Assembly (NCBI RefSeq): GCF_014596745.1
Contig: NZ_JABTCF010000004.1
Location: 124,001-188,000 of the forward strand
Reading direction: 5' to 3'
Origin: Maribacter aquimaris
GTDB lineage: Bacteria > Bacteroidota > Bacteroidia > Flavobacteriales > Flavobacteriaceae
Length of the DNA: 64,000 bases
Program-made: the position numbers and the translations under genes
Part shown: piece after piece, positions 1 to 10,031 of the stretch
Layout of the letters: each line of letters opens with the position of its first letter
Numbering within the stretch: the first letter of the stretch is position 1
Notes under the pieces: model-generated
Database searches by the model: none
What the model saw: the letters and a program-made list of their open reading frames with translations, nothing else
Told to the model about the DNA's origin: nothing

Positions 1-1563
1 TATTATGTCATTATCCCCGGCGCCACCCACCTTATGAGGTGAATTTGGGGGTCTATCATACCAATAAAGAAATTGCCATGGACTATATAACATTATGGAT
101 TTGGCCATTTGGGCTGTTTTTCCTCCCATTTTTTCGGATACCCTTGAGGCCAGATAGCAATTAGTGTTGTCCCCAGCTCCAGCGAGCATTCGTGTGAAAA
201 GTGTAGTGATACTCTGAGAAACACTTGGACTTTCCTCATCTCCCCTAATTCCCTCCTGTGTTATTAAATTAGGATACGTTCTCGAAAATCCAGTAGGCCT
301 GTATTCATCGTGAATATCCACCATTAGATGATGTTTTGCTGCTTTGCGGACAGCTTCGTGTAACCAAATAGTCGATTCTTGAGAGCCTACATTTACAAAA
401 CCATATTTTACACCCGCTATTCCCCAAGATTCATAAAGGGAAAGTGCCTCATCCAACTGCTTTGACATGGCCCTTTGATTAATGTAAAGTAGAATGCCTA
501 TACCTCTTTCTTTTCCATAAGCAATAACTTTATGCAAATCCAATGGTCCAGGAGATCGTTTTGGATCTACAGTAATGGTTGTGGCATCTTCAGAGTCTTC
601 ATATTCATGTCCGTACCATCCTGCATCAAATTCTACATATTGCAAATTGTGTTTTACAGCAAAATCTACGCAAGCTAGGCCACCTTTTGTGGTTAGTGTT
701 ACCTCCCGAATAACCTTACCTGGCCGAATCCATGAAATATCTTCCAGTTTGTTGGGTTTGTTCAAATTTTCAAGCAAGTAATTGTTTTCCAATAATTGCC
801 CCGGGCTATTACCAACGATTACATAACGCCAAGGAGAAACATAGCCCGCTTTTTTCAGATTTACTTCCCCTTCCAAATCTATGAGCAAGGTATTTGTCCT
901 TTGTGGGTCTTTCTTTAATTTTGCCCTTGCATACTCAACCAATCCAGCTTCACCTATGGCTAAATAACTTGAATCGCTCTTTTTTATGACCAATGGTCTT
1001 TCAACTGTATTGCTTATATTGTTGATGTTGGTTTTGGTATATAGTCCTTGCACATTACTAGTAACCCAAGCGCTGTAATCATTATCAAAACTAAATGATG
1101 TGGTTTCTTTGCTTAAATTTATATTTTCAAAATTTTTGGCATTAAAAAGATATCTAAAGGCGATACCTTCGTCATAAACCCTACAAATTACCTTAATCTC
1201 TTTTCCTGTACCCTGCTCGCTGATTATTGGAATTATTATTTGATTGTAAGAATCTTTAATTTCTTTTCTTTCACCATAAACGGGTTTCCAATCATTATTT
1301 TCTGATGAAAATTCTATCTTCCCTATGTTGTAGTCTTTGCCAAAGACAGTTGTATCCTTAATTATGGTATCCAGTTCTATTTTAACCATAATTTCTTCTT
1401 TTTTGGATATTAATAAGCTCAAATCGGGGCCTTCCTTTTCAACTTTAAGGGATAAATTTCCCGATGGACCTTCAACGAAAACCACATCCCCTTTATTCGT
1501 GTTACAGGAGAACATATTCATTATAATGACCAGTTGCAAGACATAGAATATACTTTTTCTCAT
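1..1563 (-). CDS. GH97 family glycosidase, 3' end beyond window
   Basis: The reading frame opens with ATG at 1563 and stays open to the window edge (521 codons seen). It starts with a lipoprotein signal (MRKSIFYVLQ, Cys near residue 20), then a beta-sandwich-like N-terminal domain and a catalytic barrel. The barrel carries VDIHDEYRPTG (about residues 415-425), SRTYPN and QEGIRGDEE, which are hallmarks of GH97. In this family, members with Asp at the VDIHD position are retaining alpha-galactosidase-like enzymes, whereas SusB-type alpha-glucosidases use Glu residues and invert. The inferred role is therefore release of alpha-linked galactose or a related sugar in the periplasm. The stop of the window's last codon is not reached, so the C-terminus is unknown. 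It follows the GH2 gene by 9 bp and is probably in the same operon. Confidence 0.85.
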   Translation of the reverse strand, partial: MRKSIFYVLQLVIIMNMFSCNTNKGDVVFVEGPSGNLSLKVEKEGPDLSLLISKKEEIMVKIELDTIIKDTTVFGKDYNIGKIEFSSENNDWKPVYGERKEIKDSYNQIIIPIISEQGTGKEIKVICRVYDEGIAFRYLFNAKNFENINLSKETTSFSFDNDYSAWVTSNVQGLYTKTNINNISNTVERPLVIKKSDSSYLAIGEAGLVEYARAKLKKDPQRTNTLLIDLEGEVNLKKAGYVSPWRYVIVGNSPGQLLENNYLLENLNKPNKLEDISWIRPGKVIREVTLTTKGGLACVDFAVKHNLQYVEFDAGWYGHEYEDSEDATTITVDPKRSPGPLDLHKVIAYGKERGIGILLYINQRAMSKQLDEALSLYESWGIAGVKYGFVNVGSQESTIWLHEAVRKAAKHHLMVDIHDEYRPTGFSRTYPNLITQEGIRGDEESPSVSQSITTLFTRMLAGAGDNTNCYLASRVSEKMGGKTAQMAKSIMLYSPWQFLYWYDRPPNSPHKVGGAGDNDII

Positions 1564-1572
1564 TAGATTTAA

Positions 1573-4500
1573 TTATTTAGTCAACAAACGCCTTACAAAT
1601 ATTGAGGCTGTTGGATTGGATTTAATACGATTATTTAATTTTAACTGACATATTCTATATTTGCCCAAACCACTTTTCATTTCCATGGCTGCGGCATATT
1701 CTCCTGAAATATCTACCCATGTAGTTTTTCCAGTTTTTAAAATTGGCTCCCATGAACCATCTACTTTTAACAATGTGGACAAAATTGGACTTACCAACCC
1801 TTTGGAATCATTGTACCAAAATTTGAAATCAAAAGGTTGGACATCTTTTACAATGGAATGGTCTGTTTGTGGAGAAACAAAATAGTACTGACCCATGACC
1901 GTTTTTTCAACGACTACTTGATCACGACCAATAGTAAATTCGCCTACAGGAAGTTCTAAAAAAACCACAGTCTTGCCTTGTTTGACCAGATTATCGATTT
2001 CTTGCTTATTCTCCTCATAGAAACTTATTTCATCTATTAATATTACCTTTGAACTCGCAATGTCCAAATTATTTTCCTCCCTTAATTCCTTTAATAAGTT
2101 TCCCACTTTACCTTTTGGGTTTGCAGTGAATACCTTTAGGTTTTCGTCTGTTTTTATTTCTGGAAATATTTCTAATTCAATAAGTGATTCCGAAATAGCT
2201 TCGCTGTTTTCATTAAATAGTGCCATACGTAAATTATAACTACTACGCTTAGTGACTTCGGGAGCTTTAAATTTTATAAAACCTTGAAATTTAGAACTGT
2301 TTAAGGGGAAATCAGGAATCGATTCTGATGAAGCGACTACTTTGCCTTTTTGTTCCAATTGCCATTTTATTTTATGATTTTCCGGAATGATATTTAAGTC
2401 ATTCATTAACCATGCTTCAATGTTTATTTCTTCACCTTCATAAAATTTGTATCGATCTGTTCTTAGGTTCACCATTATAGGGGCTAACGCATCACGGTAG
2501 GTGAACCAAGCTTTTTTGGGTATCCGATCAACATCCATTAGGGCTTTCATCCAACCCGCCGGCCAAGCATCTATAAATAAGTGAATGGCGAACGACATCA
2601 TATTAGGGTCTCTACGAAATGCTTCGGTTACCAGGCGTGTACCCCATACTTGATGGTTTTGGCTTACATTAATCCAATCTTTCAAAGTTACCGGGGTTGG
2701 ATACCACATATAATGAAATCGATTTGTTTGTGCTTTAACAACTTTATCAGGAAACCACTGTTCGTTTTCATTCTTGGGCAACCATGTTTTTGGCCAATAT
2801 TTCTTTATTACCTGATAACTGTCAAGAGCTTCCGAACCGAATTCCCCACAGGCGTAAAACCAATCTGGTTTAACCTTTTGCCAATATCCTTTATGTAGTT
2901 CTCCCAATCCTAAGGCGTGTCCGTTATACCAAATGTTATACATGTGGCTATCCGGTAGTCCTGGTGAAGGAGGGTCGTAATCCCCATCTGCAGGCTTGAT
3001 TACACGATCAGGGTTTAGTTGAAGTACAATTTGATCACATGCCTTGTAAAATCGCAAATATTCCTCAACTTCGGACATATTTCTCTGTGGATGTCCTTCC
3101 CCATTAGGAAATCGTTCGTTCATATAGGTAACCATAATGTTGCTCGGATGGTTCCGTACCAACCTTTCCATTTCACCTGCTTGTTTAATCCCCTCTGCAA
3201 AAAGGTTGGGTCTTAGACTACCGAAAAGAGGTAAATCTGTTTGAAGCATAATCCCCAATTTATCCGCATATTCATAAATTTCTGGCTGTACAGGTCTTTG
3301 TGTCAAACGAATAAAATTCAAATTGCAGATTTTTGCCAATAGAATATCTTCTTTCAACTGTTTCCAATCTTTTTTAAAAACATCTTGTTGCATGTACCCC
3401 ATGGTATTGGCACCACGAAGTTTTATTTTTTCGCCATTAAGATAGAACTGTCCCTTGGGTACGCTTATGGTATCTATGGCAAAAGTTCTCATACCAAATT
3501 GGGTAGCTTTGTTATCTGTTAATTTATCAGCCTTGTCAAACAAGTTTATTTGCAATTGATACAACCATGGATGTTCATTGTTCCAAATTTTAGGAGATTT
3601 CACAGGAACTTTCACCTTCAAAAAATTCACACCATAGCCCATTTCCAGTTGACTTGTTTGCCAATCCGAAGGTTTGGCCAAATCACCAACACCAGGGATA
3701 TAGGTTGTAGAAGGTATGTATTCCAAATTTTGAAATATGGTATCCTTGAAATTTTGGCCATAAAGACTTAGGTTGAATTTTACCTTTTTGTACTCTTTGT
3801 GAAAATTATTGACCTCTATCCAGACTTCAGCAGCTTCTTCTTTCGGCAGTGGACGAACAAATACGTCATTAATATGAATAGGGTTTCTAGATTCAATATA
3901 ACATTCCTGATAGATTCCCATTCCAGGGGGACAATGATGCCAGCCACTATCAGGGTCGTCCCAGCCTAAACCGGTTGCTGCATATATTTTATTGCCAATT
4001 TGTTTGGCCCCAACTGCATCAGGCGAGCCCAGCGTGGAAAAATCGTTTTCAACCTTGATCAAAACAGTATTGACACCGGATTTGATGTGTTTACTGATAT
4101 TAAATTCAAAGGGAGCAAAAAATCCTTCGTGTACACCTACCAAGGCCCCATTTATAAAAACTTTTGTACGATAATCAACTCCCTTAAAACAAATAAACTG
4201 ACTTTCAAAATTTAGCATTTCAGAATCAAGTTCAAATGTCTTGAAATAATAAGTGGTTGCTCTTCCCTCAGGAGGGCCATAATGTGGAATCTTTACATTG
4301 GTCCAATCCCCTTTCCCTTGTAAGGTTTCTGTAAAATTTTGCTGATCTTGAACGGTTTCAATGCGCCATTGCAGTTCATTAAATTGAAGTTGCTTTCTCG
4401 TGGCCTTTAGTTTTGGGGCGAAATTCGCCATAAAAGGGGTGAATTTAGCATCCATCAAACTTAGTTCCCTTTTAAGTTCTTCAGGGGTGTCCATTTTATC

Positions 4501-4716
4501 CATAGGTTGGAAAGCACTTTTTTTACCACTCATTTTAGGTAAATAAAGATTGGCCAATACGGGAGGTAGCTTTTCCTCTAGTAAATGAATTCTTGTGGAA
4601 GTCTTACGGGTTCCTATTTTGGAAAAATGATCTTCAGTCTTCTTTTTTTCCTGGCAATACCCTGAAAAAAACATAAAACTTAAGAGCAATGCTGTATAAA
4701 TGTTTCTTATTTGCAT
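1573..4716 (-). CDS. GH2 family exo-glycosidase
   Basis: This is a 1047-residue secreted protein with an N-terminal signal peptide (residues 1-21). A jelly-roll sugar-binding domain covers about residues 130-280 (DYRTKVFINGALVG). An Ig-like domain follows, then a TIM barrel from about residue 425 (KIKLRGANTMGY). The acid/base is E534 in YMNER and the probable nucleophile is E625 in CGEFGSEALD, giving the spacing expected for GH2. GH2 covers beta-galactosidases, beta-glucuronidases, beta-mannosidases and arabinopyranosidases. The bound sugar cannot be decided from sequence. The long C-terminal part carries Ig-like segments. It sits between GH97 and a beta-helix protein with gaps of 9 and 18 bp, so a single transcript is likely. 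Confidence 0.85.
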   Translation of the reverse strand: MQIRNIYTALLLSFMFFSGYCQEKKKTEDHFSKIGTRKTSTRIHLLEEKLPPVLANLYLPKMSGKKSAFQPMDKMDTPEELKRELSLMDAKFTPFMANFAPKLKATRKQLQFNELQWRIETVQDQQNFTETLQGKGDWTNVKIPHYGPPEGRATTYYFKTFELDSEMLNFESQFICFKGVDYRTKVFINGALVGVHEGFFAPFEFNISKHIKSGVNTVLIKVENDFSTLGSPDAVGAKQIGNKIYAATGLGWDDPDSGWHHCPPGMGIYQECYIESRNPIHINDVFVRPLPKEEAAEVWIEVNNFHKEYKKVKFNLSLYGQNFKDTIFQNLEYIPSTTYIPGVGDLAKPSDWQTSQLEMGYGVNFLKVKVPVKSPKIWNNEHPWLYQLQINLFDKADKLTDNKATQFGMRTFAIDTISVPKGQFYLNGEKIKLRGANTMGYMQQDVFKKDWKQLKEDILLAKICNLNFIRLTQRPVQPEIYEYADKLGIMLQTDLPLFGSLRPNLFAEGIKQAGEMERLVRNHPSNIMVTYMNERFPNGEGHPQRNMSEVEEYLRFYKACDQIVLQLNPDRVIKPADGDYDPPSPGLPDSHMYNIWYNGHALGLGELHKGYWQKVKPDWFYACGEFGSEALDSYQVIKKYWPKTWLPKNENEQWFPDKVVKAQTNRFHYMWYPTPVTLKDWINVSQNHQVWGTRLVTEAFRRDPNMMSFAIHLFIDAWPAGWMKALMDVDRIPKKAWFTYRDALAPIMVNLRTDRYKFYEGEEINIEAWLMNDLNIIPENHKIKWQLEQKGKVVASSESIPDFPLNSSKFQGFIKFKAPEVTKRSSYNLRMALFNENSEAISESLIELEIFPEIKTDENLKVFTANPKGKVGNLLKELREENNLDIASSKVILIDEISFYEENKQEIDNLVKQGKTVVFLELPVGEFTIGRDQVVVEKTVMGQYYFVSPQTDHSIVKDVQPFDFKFWYNDSKGLVSPILSTLLKVDGSWEPILKTGKTTWVDISGEYAAAMEMKSGLGKYRICQLKLNNRIKSNPTASIFVRRLLTK

Positions 4717-4734
4717 TTTAATGGTCTAGAGTAA

Positions 4735-6912
4735 TTACTTTAAATTTTTATTTACACCTATTTTATCAAAAGGAATCGATTTAAATCCTGGAATCTTTTT
4801 AAACGCCTTGGCGGTTTTTAGTAACATAAAGTTTCCCTTTTCTGCGTCAACAAATCCAGGATCTTCTTGGGTAACCCAATTGTCATTCAAAAAAGGCAAC
4901 CATTCCTTATCACCATCAATAGTTTTTTTAACATTAACAAAAATGTTTTTTGAGACTGGGTTCCTCTTTGGGAGGGCCGGATTATCATCCCAATATTTAC
5001 TTAAGTGGGGATATCTTGTACTGTATGGCGGTTTTTGAAAATTTATGGCGTTTAATCGTTTATCATAAATCCCATTTTCGTCCAAGACAGATTTGGACCA
5101 ATTCTGATTGCGATTATCTATATGTATACCTAATTCTGCATCAATAAAAATATTATTAGTATAGGAATTGTCCATACCACCACCAATGAGTACAGGTATT
5201 TTTCCGGGTTTATAAAAAATGTTTCCATATACTTCCATGCCACAGGCACCATCATCATGATATACTGCAGAAGTGGCATGCGGACTGTTTAGATGATGAA
5301 AATAATTATACCTTACTTTATGTCCTCTTTCTGAAGGGTCTCGACCGTAATATAAAGCACCTTGATCATGGACTTTCCGACAGACATGGTGAATTTCATT
5401 ATATTCGAATAAATGATCATTTCCATGCATTAAAATTGCCATACTGGGAGCGTTATAGATTTCACAGTTCATTATTTTATTCCCTACACCACTTATATTT
5501 ATTCCTGCCCGATACGACTTTTCAATACGGTTGTAATCGTGAATCGTGCAATTCTCCACATAATTGTTCCCGGGTTCCAACGTTAAACGGTTACCTCCGC
5601 CCAAATGAATACCTCCGGCTCCAGTATTATATATATTACAATTCACGACCCCATTGTTATGCCCAGCTTCTCTATTAAATAATGGATCGGAATATATATG
5701 CTGTAGATAACTGCCTATTTTTTCTGAAGCAGGTTCTCCTTTGCCTTCATGAGCCAAATCCTTGAATGGTTCAATGCCTTTTCCAATACACACACCTACA
5801 ATACCCAAATTTCTGAAAGTACAATCTTGAATCTTATTGTTTTCCGTGCGTTCCATATAAACCCCCATTCCTCTAGAACACTCAAATTGAATTCCAATAA
5901 TTTGAACATTTGAAGCACCTTTTATGCTAATTAAAGGTTTTTTTAATACAGAAATTTCCAATGTCTTAATTTCTTCGGGTGGGTAGAAATACAATTTGCC
6001 ATGGGTACGGTCTAAATAATATTCTCCTGGAACATCAACTTCTTCCAAGATATTATAAGCATACCAGCGCTGAAATTTTAGTCCGGATCCAAAACCATAC
6101 AAAGATGGCTGCTTAGTTTTGAATATACTTTTAATGGTGTCGATTTCTGCCAACTCAACTGCATCCTCGGCCCAACCTCTAAAGAAATAGCCCGAAATCC
6201 AGATGTCACTATGGCTTTTCCAATTTTTGGGACGCTCCGTGCCAAATTTAAATGCGGCACCCCTATTACTAAAATCACCATTGCGCGGTATAGATCCCTT
6301 GTCCAATACTTCCCCCATAGCAATAGTGGAATCATTGGGCCAGCGAGCCAACGATAAAGGTTGTCCATTTACAAAAATTTCGGCCCATGAAGGACCAAAT
6401 GGTCGTGCAAAACCTACAGGACGCATTTGTCCATAATCTTCTATTCCCAATTCCTTTATGTCTAGGCTCATTATTTTATCCCTAACACCTTTTTCAAATC
6501 TATTAAAGACCAATGAATCTTTAATATTTTCGATTTTTTCAACAGGTAATCCAAAGCCTCCATGAACAATAACTTTTTCCTTTTTATAAGCTGTATATAC
6601 AATTGGATAATTCTCCTTCCCTGAATCCGACTCTAACAATTCGAAAGAGTTATCCCTGAAATAAGTTCCTTCTCGCAAATAGACATGAACTTTTTTTATT
6701 TTTTTATTTTCTTTTTTAAGTTGTCTTATTTCATCCCTAGCTTTCTCTAGGGTCCTGAATGGACTACTAAAAGAGCCGTCTCCAGAGAGGTCATTGCCAT
6801 TGATAGCAATGTAAATATCAACATCGGGACTAGTACATGAAACCAGTAAAAATGTAGTTATCCCTAGAAATATTTTTAAAAACGATTTTATTTTATTGAT
6901 CATATTAAACAC
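4735..6912 (-). CDS. Beta-helix glycosidase, GH141-like lipoprotein
   Basis: A 725-residue lipoprotein (lipobox FLLVSC, Cys26). Directly after the signal come DIYIAINGNDLSGDGS and a PFRTLEKARDEI segment, the usual start of Bacteroidota right-handed beta-helix enzymes. The middle and C-terminal parts are repeated short strands such as NCTIHDYN, NCEIYNAPS and YNEIHHVCR. The conserved-looking stretch YYGRDPSERGHKVRYNYFHH (521-540) and the HDDGACGMEVYGN region recall GH141, whose founder acts in rhamnogalacturonan-II breakdown as an alpha-L-fucosidase. The family assignment rests on memory of these motifs and is moderate; a PL or an uncharacterised beta-helix family is possible. It lies just downstream of the truncated susC. 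Confidence 0.6.
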   Translation of the reverse strand: MFNMINKIKSFLKIFLGITTFLLVSCTSPDVDIYIAINGNDLSGDGSFSSPFRTLEKARDEIRQLKKENKKIKKVHVYLREGTYFRDNSFELLESDSGKENYPIVYTAYKKEKVIVHGGFGLPVEKIENIKDSLVFNRFEKGVRDKIMSLDIKELGIEDYGQMRPVGFARPFGPSWAEIFVNGQPLSLARWPNDSTIAMGEVLDKGSIPRNGDFSNRGAAFKFGTERPKNWKSHSDIWISGYFFRGWAEDAVELAEIDTIKSIFKTKQPSLYGFGSGLKFQRWYAYNILEEVDVPGEYYLDRTHGKLYFYPPEEIKTLEISVLKKPLISIKGASNVQIIGIQFECSRGMGVYMERTENNKIQDCTFRNLGIVGVCIGKGIEPFKDLAHEGKGEPASEKIGSYLQHIYSDPLFNREAGHNNGVVNCNIYNTGAGGIHLGGGNRLTLEPGNNYVENCTIHDYNRIEKSYRAGINISGVGNKIMNCEIYNAPSMAILMHGNDHLFEYNEIHHVCRKVHDQGALYYGRDPSERGHKVRYNYFHHLNSPHATSAVYHDDGACGMEVYGNIFYKPGKIPVLIGGGMDNSYTNNIFIDAELGIHIDNRNQNWSKSVLDENGIYDKRLNAINFQKPPYSTRYPHLSKYWDDNPALPKRNPVSKNIFVNVKKTIDGDKEWLPFLNDNWVTQEDPGFVDAEKGNFMLLKTAKAFKKIPGFKSIPFDKIGVNKNLK

Positions 6913-6945
6913 AATTTTTGATTATAATACTACTTTGGAATTTAA

Positions 6946-7347
6946 TTACCCCACTGCCTTGCGTTTTTGTGTACCATAGCCAATTATCACCACCTCATCC
7001 AAGCTTGTGGCACTTTCCGACAGGGTTAGAATTAACTTGGATCGGCCGTTAACCATTTCTTCTTTAGAAGTGAACCCTAAATAGGAAACAATTAGGGTAG
7101 CTTGTTCATTGATTAAGTTGATCGAGAAATTACCGTCAAAATCGGCTGTCACCCCATTTATGGTTCCTTTTTCAACAATATTGGCCCCCGGTAACGGAGT
7201 CCCCCTTTCATCCGTAACAGAACCGGAGACCACTGTGTTTTGGGCAGCAGCATTTGTACAGAGAAATGCAAAAATAATAATATGAAGTGCTCTTCGCAGC
7301 AAACCGAAAACGCATTTCTTGGCGTTTAATTCATTTGTGTTGTTCAT
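6946..7347 (-). pseudogene. SusC truncated after the TonB box
   Basis: The 133 residues contain a signal peptide, a complete CarboxypepD_reg-like domain (VSGSVTDERGTPLPGANIV through TLIVSYLGF) and the TonB-box region EVVIIGYGTQKRK. The frame then stops at TAA immediately afterwards. Normal SusC proteins continue for about 900 more residues with the plug and barrel. Only 33 bp separate the stop from the next gene, so the barrel and any susD have been deleted rather than frameshifted in place. A functional short secreted domain cannot be excluded, but loss of the transporter is the simpler reading. The promoter side appears intact. Confidence 0.85.
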
Positions 7348-7402
7348 ACTTACTTTAAATTTACGTTAACATTGATTTAATAGTTTAGTTGTTCTAATTA
7401 GG

Positions 7403-7418
7403 TGTGGTGTAGTGTAGT
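7403..7418. promoter_or_regulatory. Candidate GntR operator, repeat 1
   Basis: TGTGGTGTAGTGTAGT lies between the start of the truncated susC and its promoter-like element. A near-identical copy (one mismatch) sits about 440 bp away, close to the GntR gene, in the same orientation. The pairing with the divergently transcribed regulator suggests an operator; this is inference. Confidence 0.4.
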
Positions 7419-7425
7419 ATTTGAG

Positions 7426-7433
7426 CAAATATA
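7426..7433 (-). promoter_or_regulatory. Bacteroidota -7 element for truncated susC
   Basis: On the minus strand the sequence reads TATATTTG, which matches TAnnTTTG, about 80 bp before the ATG of the truncated susC. A TTTG lies upstream at a spacing of 16 rather than 19 bp, so the -33 assignment is weak. Confidence 0.4.
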
Positions 7434-7842
7434 TATATAATTTTCTTTTCAAAAGAATTAGTTGTTTTTTTTTCATAAAACCAAAAACAACAAAGCATAA
7501 TTACGTTATTCATAAAAGACCGAATAAGTTTTCAGTGTCATCCTTCCATTATTATTAATGAAATACTTAAGTACTCATAGGGCTTTTATTATCGGGTAAG
7601 AAACAGTATAGACAAGGCTCAACCCTGCTTATTGATCAATATCCATAATCCATTGCGCTTACTAATGATGGGTAACATTGTATGTGGGAACCGTGTTTTT
7701 TTTTAAAAGGCAACGGTCCTACACGGTGGGAAACCTTGGGTCCGGATTTCAATTGAAAAACTTTTAATCCCTACTTTTCTTTCAACTTTAAAAATTTTAT
7801 AAGAGCTTTGCCTGATAAGTCCCTTACATAAAGACTGTATTC

Positions 7843-7858
7843 TGTGGTGTAGTGGAGT
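7843..7858. promoter_or_regulatory. Candidate GntR operator, repeat 2
   Basis: TGTGGTGTAGTGGAGT is the second copy of the direct repeat, located about 93 bp before the GntR start codon. Its position suits autoregulation. The remainder of the 603-bp divergent intergenic region shows no further gene by eye. Confidence 0.4.
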
Positions 7859-7950
7859 GTTATCATATCGTTTTAGGGTGATTGTTCGGCCATAATCGAT
7901 TTGAAAATCCCAACCTTAAAATAACACCAAGTTAATTCGTCGATATTTTT

Positions 7951-8982
7951 ATGAAAAGCAAAATAGAAATTGATTTAGATTCTAAGGAACCGATTTATAA
8001 GCAATTGGTAAAGAATATCCAACATTTAATAGAGGTTGGGGTTTTCCAGAAAGGCGATTATGTCCCGTCGTTGAATGATTTGTCCTCAGAGTTGAATATT
8101 TCCAAGGAAACAGTAAAAAAGGCCTATTCAATCTTAAGACAGAAAAATTTCTTGGAATCAACACAGGGCAAAGGTTATCATATATCCTTCGATGATAATC
8201 ATAAGACCAAAATATTGTTGATATTGGACAGATTGGGCACCTATAAGCAGACAATGTTCAACGCGTTTTCCGACACTTTAGGTACCAATGCCCAAATAAC
8301 CATCCGGCTGCACAATCAGGACATTACCTCTTTTGAAAGTTTTCTAGAGGATAGTCTGGATCACTTTGATTATTACGTAATCACTTCTCATTTTCCTCTG
8401 ACCCAGGATATTCAACAACGAGCCCTCAATATCTTGAAAAAAGTACCCAATAGAAAATTGATACTGCTCGACCACAACTTGGCCCAACTACCGGGAAATT
8501 ACGGCTCCATATACCAAGATTACCGACAGGATATTTATGACGGTCTCGAACAGGGGCTTGATTCCTTGAGGAAATTTCAGAAATTGAATATAATCTCAAT
8601 GCCGGGAAGTCTATATGCTCCCTATCTCCACAACGGCATAAAAGCATTTTGTTCGGATTATGATATAAAGTACGAGTTCCACCGTGAGGTCGATCCAGAA
8701 AAGATCAATAAAAATGAAGTTTTTCTAATTCTAAACGGTCAATTGGACAACGAACTTATTGAACTTGTTGAGGCTGCAAGGTCCAAAGGGTTTGGTATAG
8801 GCAATGAAATCGGTATTGTCTCCTACAACGAGTCGCCACTCAACAAAATCATCCTGAACGGACTAACAGTACTTTCTACAGATTTTGAACAGATGGGTGA
8901 ACTTGCTGCTCAAATGATACTAAATAAATCGTTCGCAAAAATAAAATGTGATTTTCGACTAATCAAGAGAAATAGCTTCTAA
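7951..8982 (+). CDS. GntR-family regulator with sugar-binding domain
   Basis: This 343-residue protein opens with a GntR winged-helix domain: EPIYKQLVKNIQHLIEVGVF, GDYVPSLNDLSSELNIS, KKAYSILRQKNFLESTQGKGYHI (about residues 10-80). A periplasmic-binding-protein-like effector domain follows (about 85-335), as in Bacteroidota regulators next to deoxysugar and pectin genes. It probably senses a monosaccharide or its phosphate and controls the divergent GH97/GH2/GH141-like set and the HAD gene just downstream. Two matching direct repeats in the divergent promoter region are its candidate operators. The stop is 25 bp from the HAD start, consistent with an operon. The effector is unknown. Confidence 0.85.
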   Translation: MKSKIEIDLDSKEPIYKQLVKNIQHLIEVGVFQKGDYVPSLNDLSSELNISKETVKKAYSILRQKNFLESTQGKGYHISFDDNHKTKILLILDRLGTYKQTMFNAFSDTLGTNAQITIRLHNQDITSFESFLEDSLDHFDYYVITSHFPLTQDIQQRALNILKKVPNRKLILLDHNLAQLPGNYGSIYQDYRQDIYDGLEQGLDSLRKFQKLNIISMPGSLYAPYLHNGIKAFCSDYDIKYEFHREVDPEKINKNEVFLILNGQLDNELIELVEAARSKGFGIGNEIGIVSYNESPLNKIILNGLTVLSTDFEQMGELAAQMILNKSFAKIKCDFRLIKRNSF

Positions 8983-9007
8983 TTTAATTTGCAATAAACA
9001 TCCCTTA

Positions 9008-9694
9008 ATGTATATCATATTTGATTTAGATGACACTCTGGTAGATAGTGAACAAGGCCATATAAAAGCAATCAACCTTATTTACCAGGACTACTTCCCC
9101 AACTTGCAACCAAAATTTAATATTAGTCATATTTGGCTCAATATTACCAATCAATTTTTGGAATTATATTTTAAAGGCGAACTATCACTAGAACAACAAA
9201 GAGTCGCAAGAATTCAAAAATTTTGGGAAATTTGTGGAGCCGAATTAAATAGGGGATCTGCTAAGAAAATTTACGAAAAGTATGACAAGTATTTTTTGAA
9301 TTCGTGCCTTAATTTTGACGACACCAATAAAACTCTACAACAATTATCTAAATTTGAATTAATGATTATTTCAAACGGGAGTTATGCCGATCAAATCTAC
9401 AAATTGAAGAACAATAACCTCATGAAATACTTTAAACAAATCTTTATTTCCGATAAGGTAGGATTTTCAAAACCGGACAAAAGAATATTCCAATATGCAG
9501 CTAATGAATTAAACACAAATATGTCAAATTGTCTTTATATAGGCAATTCCTACCCATTGGATTACATTAGTGCCCGTGATGCAGGAATGAAGGCTATTTG
9601 GTTGGATAGAAACAGTACCGGTTATGATATTGTAAATAACAAAATCAGCTCATTGATACAATTGACTGAACATCCAATATTACATGCCAAATAA
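9008..9694 (+). CDS. HAD superfamily phosphatase
   Basis: A 228-residue HAD-like hydrolase. Motif I is FDLDDTLVDSE near the N-terminus (nucleophile D6, acid D8), followed by an alpha-helical cap. Motif II is MIISNGS, the motif III Lys lies in KVGFSKPDKRIFQYA, and motif IV is YIGNSYPLDYISARDAG. This is the subclass containing phosphoglycolate phosphatase, YjjG-type nucleotidases and beta-phosphoglucomutase-like enzymes. It probably dephosphorylates a small sugar or nucleotide phosphate in the cytoplasm. It is likely co-transcribed with the GntR gene. A perfect 14-bp palindrome (TTATGATATCATAA, 9698-9711) follows the stop, but no T-run is seen. Confidence 0.8.
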   Translation: MYIIFDLDDTLVDSEQGHIKAINLIYQDYFPNLQPKFNISHIWLNITNQFLELYFKGELSLEQQRVARIQKFWEICGAELNRGSAKKIYEKYDKYFLNSCLNFDDTNKTLQQLSKFELMIISNGSYADQIYKLKNNNLMKYFKQIFISDKVGFSKPDKRIFQYAANELNTNMSNCLYIGNSYPLDYISARDAGMKAIWLDRNSTGYDIVNNKISSLIQLTEHPILHAK

Positions 9695-9881
9695 CTCTTA
9701 TGATATCATAACCATCATTATTTTCCTTTAAAATATCTAATTATAAATAGTAGGAAGTTTAATTATTATTCAGTCTGACACTATTTTAATGATTTTATAA
9801 TCCTATAGATTGTACGCTCCAAGCTCATAATGGTTAAGGATAATCTTTTCATGATTACAAGTGCAATATGATATACCCATT

Positions 9882-10031
9882 TCATCAGGACGTCGTCCCT
9901 TGGAAGAAGTGTTCGAATTGGCAGCACAATTGGTGCTATCGAGAATTCAGAAAAATGGTGAAACCATTCTTGAAGAAGATTTGAAATTACATTTTATTAC
10001 ACACCATGAAAAAGTAGGGATACTGAAGTAA
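9882..10031 (+). pseudogene. Unidentified C-terminal gene fragment
   Basis: An open stretch of 50 codons ending at TAA reads as plausible protein (SGRRPLEEVFELAAQLVLSR, then a charged tail) but has no start or signal. It lies in the 632-bp gap after the HAD gene and before a repeat. It looks like the surviving 3' end of a deleted gene; its family was not recognised. Nothing else was found between 9712 and 10190. Confidence 0.3.

Noticed and set aside
2581-2898. Plus-strand frames opposite the GH2, GH28 and GH10 genes
   Set aside because: They are antisense shadows of strongly supported genes and contain no domain motifs or signals.
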